From: Actinomycetota bacterium
GTDB lineage: Bacteria; Actinomycetota; Geothermincolia; Geothermincolales; RBG-13-55-18
Assembly (NCBI GenBank): GCA_014360655.1
Contig: JACIXC010000004.1
Span: 1-64,000 of the forward strand
Direction of reading: 5' to 3'
Length of the DNA stretch: 64,000 nucleotides
The notes below the pieces were generated by a model. It saw only the letters and a list, made by a program, of their open reading frames with translations. It did no database searches and was not told the origin of the DNA. Both the position numbers and the translations under genes were made by a program. Shown piece by piece: positions 25,282 through 31,857 of the stretch. Each line of letters starts with the position of its first letter. Within the stretch, counting starts at the first letter, position 1.

Positions 25282-26271
25282 ATGAGAGTGGGCATCCCCG
25301 GCGGGCTGCTCTACTACCGCTACGGAAAGCTGTGGACTTCCTTCCTGCAAGCCCTGGGAGCCGAGGTGGTGGAATCCGGTGAGACCACCCGTTCCATCCT
25401 GAGCTCCGGGGTGAGCAAGGCGGAGAACGAGAGCTGCCTGCCGGTCAAGGTATTCTACGGGCACGTGCTGGCCCTGCGGGACAAGGTGGACGCCATCTTC
25501 GTGCCCCGCCTGGTGAGCGTGCGCAAGGGTACCCATACCTGTCCCAAGATGCTGGGGTTGCCCGACCTGGCGCGCGTGGCCGTGGAGGACAGGACCCCCA
25601 TCATAGCACCTACCATTAATTTCCAGGAAGGCATGTGGGCCAATTACAGGGCGGTCTATTCGCTGGGTCGTCTCTTCACCCACAACCCCTGGCGCATTAT
25701 ACGGGCGGGGATCAGGGCCTGGAGGGAGCACCGCCTCTACCTGGAGAGGCTCACCCTGGGCCTCGACCACCGCAGCGCCCTGCGGGGGGAGGCGGAGAAC
25801 CTGCTCTGCGAGGGAAGGGAACTGCGCATAGCGGTCATCGGCCACCATTACAACGTCTACGACACCTTCACCACCATGTCGCTGCTGGACCGCCTCAGCT
25901 CCATGGGGGTGGACGTGGTCACCGCGGACATGGTGCCGGAGGACCTGCGCAAGAAGGAGCTCAAGCGCCTTCCCAAGGACATCTACTGGAGTTACGAACA
26001 GGAGATAGCGGGCGCCATCCTCGCCTGCACCCGGCACCGCCTGGTTGACGGGATAATCTTCATGATCTCCTTCCCCTGCGGTCCCGACTCCATCGTGCGC
26101 GTGCTGTGCGAACAGGAGAACAAGCGCATGGGAGGGGTGCCCCTCCTCGCGCTGGTCATCGATGAGCACACCGGCGAGGGAGGTTTCCTCACCCGCATCG
26201 AGGCTTTCGTGGACATGCTGTGGAGGAAGAAGGGAGAGGCGGCGAGGGAGAGGGAGGCGGTGGCGGTATGA
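25282..26271 (+). CDS. Acyl-CoA dehydratase activase-related protein (DUF2229), paralogue 1
   Basis: 329 residues of the DUF2229 / 2-hydroxyacyl-CoA dehydratase-activase-associated family. The signature start MRVGIPGGLLYYRYGKLWTSFLQALGAEVV, C52 in ESCLPVKVFYGH, C87 in GTHTCPKMLGLPDL and C266 in MISFPCGPDS are visible. Three such cysteines can ligate a [4Fe-4S] cluster, as in the related dehydratase subunits. The ATPase-type activator domain itself (the ASKHA part of HgdC/FldI) is absent. The next gene is a paralogue and overlaps by ATGA, so the two probably form a heteromer. The substrate is unknown; the adjacent ACP raises the possibility of a carrier-bound one. Confidence 0.85.
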   Translation: MRVGIPGGLLYYRYGKLWTSFLQALGAEVVESGETTRSILSSGVSKAENESCLPVKVFYGHVLALRDKVDAIFVPRLVSVRKGTHTCPKMLGLPDLARVAVEDRTPIIAPTINFQEGMWANYRAVYSLGRLFTHNPWRIIRAGIRAWREHRLYLERLTLGLDHRSALRGEAENLLCEGRELRIAVIGHHYNVYDTFTTMSLLDRLSSMGVDVVTADMVPEDLRKKELKRLPKDIYWSYEQEIAGAILACTRHRLVDGIIFMISFPCGPDSIVRVLCEQENKRMGGVPLLALVIDEHTGEGGFLTRIEAFVDMLWRKKGEAAREREAVAV

Positions 26272-27380
26272 GGATAAGCTGGCCCCACATGGGCAGCCTC
26301 GAATTCGTGCTCAGCAGCGTCTTCGAGGAACTGGGGCTGGAGTACGTGCTCCCCCCGCCCAGCTCGCAGCGGACCCTGGAGCTGGGCGCGCGTTACGGTC
26401 CGGAGTTCGCCTGCTTCCCCCTCAAGACCACCCTGGGGAATTTCATCGAGGCCATAGAGGCGGGGGCGGACACCCTCATCATGGTGGCGGGAAGGGGACC
26501 CTGCCGCTTCGGCTTCTATGCCGAGACGCAGCGGCGCATCCTGGAGGAGGCGGGCTACGAGTTCCGCATGGTGCCCCTCGAGTTCGAGCCGGCAAGGATC
26601 CCGACCACCGTGCGCAGGCTGCGTGAGCTCAAGCAGGGGAGGTCATGGTCCTCGCTGTTCAGGGCCATAAAGTTCGCCTTGAGCAAGGCCTATCTCATAG
26701 ACCGCCTGGAGCAGCAGGCGCTGCACCAGCGCTGCCTGGACCGGGAGAGGGGCGCCACGACGAAGGCCCTGGAGAAGTGCTACCGCATGGTCTGGAAGGC
26801 GGATTCCTATGCCTCCCTGCGCAGGGTCGAGGAGGAGGCGTTCGCCCTCCTTCTCTCGCTGCCCCGCGCGGAGCGGGAGACGGTGAAGGTGGGTATCGTG
26901 GGAGAGTTCTACCTCGTGCTCGAGCCCTTCTTCAACCTGGGGGTGGAGGAGCAACTGGGAAACCTCGGCGCCTACGTGGAGCGCAACATCTACCTCACCG
27001 ACTGGCTGCGGCCCTCGGGGAGGAACCCGGTGGCCGGCCACCACGACCGCGAGTCGGAGGAGGCGGCACGCCCCTACCTCACCCACTTCGTGGGAGGAGA
27101 GGGGCTGCATTCCGTGGGGGGTACCGTGCTTTACCGGCGCCATGGCTTCGACGGCGTGGTGCACATCATGCCCTTCACCTGCATGCCCGAGACCATCGCC
27201 AAGAGCATCCTCCCCCAGGTCTCCCGCGACCTGGGCATCCCCGTCCTCTCCCTGGTCATCGACGAGATGACCGGGAAGGCCGGCGTGGCCACGCGCCTGG
27301 AGGCCTTCGTGGACCTGGCGCGTTTCCGCCGTCGCGCGGGGGAACGGGGGCTGGACCTTTCCCTGCAGCCGGCGTTCTGA
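26268..27380 (+). CDS. Acyl-CoA dehydratase activase-related protein, paralogue 2
   Basis: 370 residues. The frame is open before it, but the ATG at 26268 overlaps the preceding stop and begins MRISWPHMGSLEFVLSSVFEELG. It has the same three-cysteine plan as its neighbour: C49 in FACFPLKTTLGNF, C79 in GRGPCRFGFYAE and C305 in IMPFTCMPETIA. The C-terminal VLSLVIDEMTGKAGVATRLEAFVD matches ALVIDEHTGEGGFLTRIEAFVD in paralogue 1, which shows common ancestry. It has a helical insert (about 115-200) that paralogue 1 matches only partly. Likely function is a low-potential Fe-S electron-transfer or radical-generating unit. Family membership is solid, the reaction is not. Confidence 0.85.
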   Translation: MRISWPHMGSLEFVLSSVFEELGLEYVLPPPSSQRTLELGARYGPEFACFPLKTTLGNFIEAIEAGADTLIMVAGRGPCRFGFYAETQRRILEEAGYEFRMVPLEFEPARIPTTVRRLRELKQGRSWSSLFRAIKFALSKAYLIDRLEQQALHQRCLDRERGATTKALEKCYRMVWKADSYASLRRVEEEAFALLLSLPRAERETVKVGIVGEFYLVLEPFFNLGVEEQLGNLGAYVERNIYLTDWLRPSGRNPVAGHHDRESEEAARPYLTHFVGGEGLHSVGGTVLYRRHGFDGVVHIMPFTCMPETIAKSILPQVSRDLGIPVLSLVIDEMTGKAGVATRLEAFVDLARFRRRAGERGLDLSLQPAF

Positions 27381-27609
27381 ACGGGAGGACACCTTCCGAA
27401 GGCCCTTTTTCGCATGGCGCTGTACGCGCCTTTCCCGCCTGACGCGGTAAGGATGCCCCCGGGAGCGTGACGGTAGGCGAAGGGCGTGGGAGGAGCGTTT
27501 TTCGCGCCGCCCCGCCGGAAGACGCCCCCCTCTCCAGGGCTAGGGGAAAGGAGAGTTCGCGGCGAGGAGAGAGGGAAAGGGGCTATCTTGCCCGGGCTTG
27601 CGGCCTTCT

Positions 27610-27660
27610 GCCGTATCTTTGCATCGTGCGCCTTCCGGGTTGAAAAAGGCAGAGAGTACG
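27610..27660 (+). repeat. Dispersed upstream element, copy C
   Basis: The core GCCTTCCGGGTTGAAAAAGG is followed by CAGAGAGTACGCCGTGCC. The left block (CGTTTCG in A, B and D) is eroded. It shares GTGCGCCTTCCGGG with the D form GTGCCTTCCGGG. It lies 210 bp before the next start codon. Confidence 0.55.
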
Positions 27661-27825
27661 CCGTGCCATCCCGGCAAGGTGGGCGGTTCCGACTTGAGGA
27701 GGGGAATCGCCTCCCGGACCTCCTCTTCGGGGACCGTGGTGCCGCATACGGTGCGCGAGGCGGGAAAAGGGTGTGGATAGCGGATGCGTATGCGCGGTGC
27801 GTGTGGCGCGAGGTGCGGGTTCGGG

Positions 27826-27831
27826 TATAAT
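27826..27831 (+). promoter_or_regulatory. -10 box of the miniprotein gene
   Basis: A perfect TATAAT in GCGGGTTCGGGTATAATG. No good -35 is seen at 16-18 bases. Transcription would start near 27838, giving a ~32-base leader with GGAAGGAGG before the ATG. Confidence 0.5.
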
Positions 27832-27869
27832 GTATAGGACGTTCGGCTTAACGGGAAGGAGGTAAATCG

Positions 27870-28100
27870 ATGGCGGACGAAAAAGAGGAGTTGTTGAACA
27901 AGGAAATCGGCGCCTACGAGGAGGAGCTCAAGGTGCTCGCGGGCAAGCTCCAGGAGCTGGCCGGAGTCGACTGCTCCTTCGGGGCGTGTGTGTTCGATCC
28001 CGAGATGCAGGACGTGGAGGCCAAGCTGGCCGAGATCGAGAAGAGGAAGAAGGTCCTGGCCGAGGTGATGGACGCCCTCAAGCAGTGCGGCATAGAGTGA
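27870..28100 (+). CDS. Small coiled-coil protein with central Cys pair
   Basis: 76 residues: two heptad-rich helices (about 5-30, EELLNKEIGAYEEELKVLAGKLQEL, and 45-70, MQDVEAKLAEIEKRKKVLAEVMDAL) joined by GVDCSFGACVFDPE, giving an antiparallel hairpin with C-x5-C at the turn and a third Cys near the C-terminus (QCGIE). It has an excellent ribosome-binding site, its own promoter and a strong terminator, so it is a monocistronic, probably well-expressed gene. No family recognised. The Cys pair at the tip could be redox-active or metal-binding. Confidence 0.85.
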   Translation: MADEKEELLNKEIGAYEEELKVLAGKLQELAGVDCSFGACVFDPEMQDVEAKLAEIEKRKKVLAEVMDALKQCGIE

Positions 28101-28127
28101 GCGGTTCCCGATACCGGGGAAAAACGG

Positions 28128-28165
28128 GAGGAGGTCCTTCCGGACCTCCTCTCTTTATCTCTTTC
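28128..28165 (+). terminator. Rho-independent terminator after the miniprotein
   Basis: GAGGAGGTCC (28128-28137), loop TTCC, GGACCTCCTC (28142-28151), followed by TCTTTATCTCTTTC. It begins 27 bases after the stop codon. Confidence 0.9.
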
Positions 28166-28189
28166 ATATTTTTACTTTCATATTTTTAC

Positions 28190-28375
28190 GCCCCCGGGAA
28201 TCATTACGGCCCGGGGATGACACCGCCTTTGCCCATCACGCCCCGGGAATCATTACGCCCCCGGGAATCATTACGGCCCGGGGATGACGCCGCCTTTGCC
28301 CATCACGCCCCGGGAATCATTGCGGCCCGGGTAATCATTACGGCCCGGGGATGACGCCTGCGGCTTCGCAGCAAC
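28190..28375. repeat. Alternating 49-bp / 18-bp tandem array
   Basis: A long unit (GGCCCGGGGATGAC, then CGCCTTTGCCCATCAC, then GCCCCGGGAATCATTAC) alternates with a short unit made of its last 18 bases. The order is partial, long, short, long, short, then a diverging long unit. The CCCGGG cores make every junction palindromic. Just before it TTTCATATTTTTAC is repeated twice (28161-28189). The array lies between a plus-strand terminator and the 3' end of a minus-strand gene. Confidence 0.8.
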
Positions 28376-28492
28376 GCCCCCTGTTGTTTTTTGCCCGCGA
28401 GAGGGCATCGGGTCTTTCCACCGGCGGGCAGGGGCCGCTTGATCCCTCCCGCCACACAAGTATCCCGCGGTACACTCTGCGCGGAAGGGCTC

Positions 28493-28990
28493 CTATTCCA
28501 CCTCGAAGAACTTCTCCTCCGGGGCGCCGCAGACGGGACATTTTTCGGGCACGACGTCGTCGGCCACGTAGCCGCACACGCCGCATACGAAGTAGGACGG
28601 GATCCTCTCGGCCACCAGGTGCTGCAGGGCGCCCTCGTAGAGCCTGGCATGCCGCTCCTCGACGTCGCGCGCGTAGGCGAACATCATCGCCGCCGCCCTC
28701 TCGCCCTCCGCCTCGGCGTCGGCGATGAAGGAGTCGTAAGCCACCTGGGCGATCTTCTGCTCGGAGGCCAGGGCCTCCTCAAGGTTCGTCTCCGTGTCCT
28801 TTATCTCGCGCAGGAGGCGCAGGTTGTTGAAGGCATGCACGCTCTCCGATTCGGCCACCGCCCGGAATAGCCTGGCCACCCCCGGGTATTCCTCCTCCTC
28901 GGCCTTGGCGGCGAAGGCCTTCAGGCGCACCACGGCCTTCGACTCGCCCGTATAGGCGTCGTAAAGGTTCTTCCTCGTCTTGTCGCCCAT
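28493..28990 (-). CDS. rbr: Rubrerythrin
   Basis: 165 residues. An N-terminal ferritin-like four-helix bundle carries a diiron site (ExxH-type motifs in YTGESKAVVRL, ESESVHAFN, ASEQKIAQVAY and VEERHARLYEGAL). A C-terminal rubredoxin-like domain (YFVCGVCGYVADDVVPEKCPVCG) binds one iron with four Cys. It reduces hydrogen peroxide in anaerobes using NAD(P)H-derived electrons. This order (bundle then rubredoxin) is the classical one. It is probably transcribed alone on the minus strand; the sulfur operon upstream starts a separate series. Confidence 0.94.
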   Translation of the reverse strand: MGDKTRKNLYDAYTGESKAVVRLKAFAAKAEEEEYPGVARLFRAVAESESVHAFNNLRLLREIKDTETNLEEALASEQKIAQVAYDSFIADAEAEGERAAAMMFAYARDVEERHARLYEGALQHLVAERIPSYFVCGVCGYVADDVVPEKCPVCGAPEEKFFEVE

Positions 28991-29198
28991 GCTTCCCCCT
29001 TTCCTGTCTTTTCTCCGTCCTTCGTGATGCTTCGGGTGTCGCGAGGCCCCGACATGTCTTCAGGTTCAAGGTTCGGCGCCTCTCCCTTCCCTGCCGCACA
29101 GAACAGGGCGACCCTTTGCGGAAGAGGGTCCGGTGCAAAAGCCTGTCCCGATGACCGCGGCCGCTCCGATGCCGTGAGGCGGGACGTCAGCGACCTCA

Positions 29199-29438
29199 TC
29201 AACCGCCTCTCTTGCGCACGAAGACGTGGTATTCGCCGTCCCTCTCCTCGAGTCCCAGGAATTCATGTCCCGTCTTCGCGCACCAGGCGGGCATGTCGCT
29301 CACGATGCCCTTGTCGTCGGCGACGACCTCCAGCACCTCCCCCTCCGCGAGCTCGCCTATCTCCTGGGAGGTCTTGACGATGGGCATGGGGCAGTAGAGG
29401 CCCACGCAATCCACCACCCTGTCCGCCTGCAAGGACAT
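29199..29438 (-). CDS. TusA-family sulfur carrier
   Basis: 79 residues with the family's Cys-Pro-x-Pro: VVDCVGLYCPMPIVKTSQEIGELAEGEVLEVVADD. The active cysteine accepts persulfide sulfur. AAAGGAGG is only two bases before the ATG at 29438 but eight before a TTG at 29432, so the true start may be the TTG. A longer frame to 29495 has no ribosome-binding site. The last gene of a minus-strand set with dsrE-like, zinc-ribbon, iscU, iscS and thioredoxin genes, it is the expected acceptor in a persulfide relay. Confidence 0.9.
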   Translation of the reverse strand: MSLQADRVVDCVGLYCPMPIVKTSQEIGELAEGEVLEVVADDKGIVSDMPAWCAKTGHEFLGLEERDGEYHVFVRKRGG

Positions 29439-29566
29439 CACCTCCTTTATCCACGTTGCGTGCCTTATCATACTCCAGAACCGCTTTCTCGCCACCTGCC
29501 GCGGCGGTCATGTGTTCCGGCGCTGACCGCGGCCCGCCGCCCCCCTGCCCCGAAGCCCGCCGGACA

Positions 29567-30064
29567 TCAGATGAAGAGGTTTATCGCGGAGCGGGAAGCC
29601 TTTTCCACGTAGGTGGCGGCGCCGGCGAATTCGTCCACCTCGGGGATGAAATCCTCCTCCGTGAGGCCCATGAGGGCCATGGAGGTGGTGCAGGCGATGA
29701 AGCGCACCCCCAGCTCCCCGGCCAGGGATATCATCTCCCCGAGGGAGGGCATGCGGAACTCGCGCATGAGCACCTTCATGGCCGCCTTGCCGCCACCCAG
29801 CATGTGTAGGCGGGAGAGGGGCAGGCGGGCGGCGCCCCCGCGGTTCAGAAGGCCCAGCATGCGTTGCAGAAAGGTCTTGCCGCCCCCGCTTCCCCGTTCC
29901 TTCCGGATGACGTTGAGGCCCCAGAAGGTGAAGAACATGGTCACCTCCATGCCCATGGACGCGGCAGCGGTGGCGATGTTGAAGGCGGCAAGGGCCCGGT
30001 CCAGCTCGCCGCTGAAGACCACGATGGTCGCTACCTCTTCCCTGTCGCTCACGGTACTGTTCAC
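29567..30064 (-). CDS. DsrE/DsrF-like (DsrE2) sulfur-relay protein
   Basis: 165 residues of the DsrE2 / peroxiredoxin-like family: ATIVVFSGELDRALAAFNIATAAASMGMEVTMFFTFWGLNVI, a central helical LGLLNRGGA segment, and FIACTTSMALMGL with the conserved cysteine. Family members move persulfide sulfur and often sit beside tusA, as here. The gap to tusA is 128 bases, and the zinc-ribbon gene is 36 bases upstream. Confidence 0.9.
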   Translation of the reverse strand: MNSTVSDREEVATIVVFSGELDRALAAFNIATAAASMGMEVTMFFTFWGLNVIRKERGSGGGKTFLQRMLGLLNRGGAARLPLSRLHMLGGGKAAMKVLMREFRMPSLGEMISLAGELGVRFIACTTSMALMGLTEEDFIPEVDEFAGAATYVEKASRSAINLFI

Positions 30065-30100
30065 CCCCCTTGCGAATCGTGCGCCCCGGGGTGTCCGCGC

Positions 30101-30289
30101 CTACAGGGGCTGCCCGCAGTGGGGGCACTTCTCGGCGCCTTCCCGCACCGCCTCTCCGCAGTGGCTGCAGGCGACGATGACGATCCTGCAGGGCTGGCAG
30201 AAGGCGGGAAGGTCCACGGCGGCCTCGATCTCCGCCTCGCAATACGGGCACTTGCAGACGGTGCCCTTTTCCCTGTGCTCCTCTTGCAT
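30101..30289 (-). CDS. Small double zinc-ribbon protein
   Basis: 62 residues from the ATG at 30289, which follows GGAAGGAAG. The metal ligands are CKCPYC, FCQPC, CSHCGEAV and KCPHCGQPL: two ribbons in tandem. It begins one base after the iscU stop, so it is translationally linked to the Fe-S genes. No further family call is possible. It may be a metal or protein-binding adaptor for the relay. Confidence 0.75.
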   Translation of the reverse strand: MQEEHREKGTVCKCPYCEAEIEAAVDLPAFCQPCRIVIVACSHCGEAVREGAEKCPHCGQPL

Positions 30290-30290
30290 C

Positions 30291-30674
30291 TCACTTCCTT
30301 CCTTTCTTTTCCAGGTAATCCTCGATGGCCTTGTGCAGGGCATCCGCTCCCAGGTTGGAACAGTGCATCTTGTTGGCCGGCAGGCCGCCCAGCTCCTCGG
30401 CCACGTCGTTGCGGGTGATCTTCAGGGCCTCCTCCAGGGTCTTTCCCTTGGCCATCTCGCTCACCATGCTGGAGACGGCTATGGCGGCGCCGCATCCGAA
30501 GGTCTTGAACTTGACGTCGGAGAGGCGGCCCTCGTCGTCCACCTTGATGTAGAAGGTCATCATGTCCCCGCACACGGGGTTGCCCACCTCGCCAACCCCG
30601 TCGGCGTCCTCGATCTCACCCACGTTGCGCGGGTTGGTGAAGTGGTCCATGACCACGTCGCTGTACTGCACCAT
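30291..30674 (-). CDS. iscU: Iron-sulfur cluster scaffold IscU/NifU
   Basis: 127 residues, length as IscU. The three cluster cysteines are in GNPVCGD (with the assembly-modulating Asp), KTFGCGAAIAVSSM and MHCSNLG. MVQYSDVVMDHFTNPRNVGEIED is the usual N-terminus. The LPPVK motif bound by HscA is replaced by LPANKMHC, as in many NifU-type and archaeal scaffolds, so no dedicated HscAB chaperone is expected. It lies four bases after the iscS-like gene. Confidence 0.94.
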   Translation of the reverse strand: MVQYSDVVMDHFTNPRNVGEIEDADGVGEVGNPVCGDMMTFYIKVDDEGRLSDVKFKTFGCGAAIAVSSMVSEMAKGKTLEEALKITRNDVAEELGGLPANKMHCSNLGADALHKAIEDYLEKKGRK

Positions 30675-30678
30675 GCTC

Positions 30679-31857
30679 TCACCCCCTTTCCTTGAGGTAC
30701 TTCGCGTATAGCGGCGACATCTGCCGCAACCTCTCCACGATGGGAGGAAAGACCTCCAGGACGTAGTCGACGTCCTGCATGGTATTATGCGGCCCGAAGC
30801 TGAAGAGGATGGAACCCTGGGCCCTCTCCGGCGGCACCCCCATGGCGGCGAGCACGTGGGAGCCCTTGAGGGCCCGGGAGGTGCAGGCCGATCCGCTGGA
30901 TACCGCCACGCCCTGCTGGTCCAGGAAGAGGAGCATCCCCTCCCCCTCTATGAACTCCACGGCAAAGCTTGCGTTCCAGGGCAGGCGCTCCACGGGATGG
31001 CCGGTGAGGTGCACGTGCTCCACCCTGCGCGGCAGGCCCTCGATGAGGGCGTCACGCAGGCCGCGCAGGTAGGCGCTCCTTTCCGTCATGCGCTCGCGGG
31101 CCAGCTGCGCCGCCACGCCCATGCCCACTATGCCGGGGACGTTTTCCGTGCCGCCCCTCCTGCCGCTCTCCTGCACGCCGCCGTCGAGAAGGGGGATGAG
31201 GCGCTGGCCGCGTTTCACCCACAGCGCCCCCGCGCCCTGCGGGCCGTAGAGGAGGTCCGAGGATAGGGAGAGGGCCTGCACTCCCAGTTCCCCGACATCG
31301 ATGGGGATGTGGGCGGCCGCGGCCACGGCGTCCGTGTGGAAGGGTACCTCCCTCTCCGCCGCCAGGCGGGCCGCCTCGGCGACGGGCTGGACGGTGCCCA
31401 CCTCGCCGTTGGCCAGCATCACCGAGACCAGGACGGTGTCGTCCCGGATGAGGGAGCGCAGCTCGTCGAGGTCTATGCGGCCGTGCTCGTCCACGGGGAC
31501 CAGGTCCAGCTCGTATCCCTGCTTTTCCAGGGAGCGCGCCGCGTGCAGGACGGAGAAGTGCTCCACCGCCGAGACCACGACGTGCCTGCCCTTGCGGCGG
31601 GAACCGGCGACCATGCCCTTCACCGCCAGGTTGTTGGCCTCCGTGCCGTTGGAAGTGAAGATGATCTCCTCCGGCGCCGCCCCGATGAGGGCCGCAACGC
31701 GCTCCCGCGCCTCCTCCACCGCCTCCCTCGCAGCGTCCCCCCTGCCGTGCAGGGAAGAAGGGTTCCCGTAGCGCTCTCCGAGGAAGGGGAGCATGGCATC
31801 CCTTGCTTCCGGAAGAAGGGGAGAGGCCGCGTAATTGTCCAGGTATACCTCTCTCAT
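30679..31857 (-). CDS. iscS: Cysteine-desulfurase homologue (IscS/NifS) lacking the PLP lysine
   Basis: 392 residues with the class V aminotransferase fold. Kept: YLDNYAASP start, SNGTEANN, His100 in VEHFSV (ring-stacking His), HTDAV and RRGGTENVPGIVGMG, and the catalytic-loop Cys325 in SSGSACTSRAL. Changed: the Schiff-base motif, normally SAHK-YGPKG, reads SSDLLYGPQG (199-208), so His and Lys become Asp and Leu. The Gln that contacts PLP after HTDAV is Ala179. A known parallel is Archaeoglobus fulgidus IscS, which also lacks this Lys. The start ATGA overlaps the stop of the thioredoxin-like gene, and iscU follows at four bases. It may act as a platform or cysteine/persulfide binder rather than a normal desulfurase, or it may need free PLP. 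Confidence 0.9.
   Translation of the reverse strand: MREVYLDNYAASPLLPEARDAMLPFLGERYGNPSSLHGRGDAAREAVEEARERVAALIGAAPEEIIFTSNGTEANNLAVKGMVAGSRRKGRHVVVSAVEHFSVLHAARSLEKQGYELDLVPVDEHGRIDLDELRSLIRDDTVLVSVMLANGEVGTVQPVAEAARLAAEREVPFHTDAVAAAAHIPIDVGELGVQALSLSSDLLYGPQGAGALWVKRGQRLIPLLDGGVQESGRRGGTENVPGIVGMGVAAQLARERMTERSAYLRGLRDALIEGLPRRVEHVHLTGHPVERLPWNASFAVEFIEGEGMLLFLDQQGVAVSSGSACTSRALKGSHVLAAMGVPPERAQGSILFSFGPHNTMQDVDYVLEVFPPIVERLRQMSPLYAKYLKERG

Larger units (their letters stand above)
27381..27869. other. Intergenic region with upstream-element copy C
   Basis: No gene is supported. The region holds the dispersed element copy C (27610-27660) and a perfect -10 hexamer just before the next gene. 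The remaining sequence is purine-rich with no evident structure. Confidence 0.4.

Noticed and set aside
28190-28375. CRISPR array
   Set aside because: Units are 49 and 18 bp tandem copies of one another with no unique spacers, and no cas genes are near.
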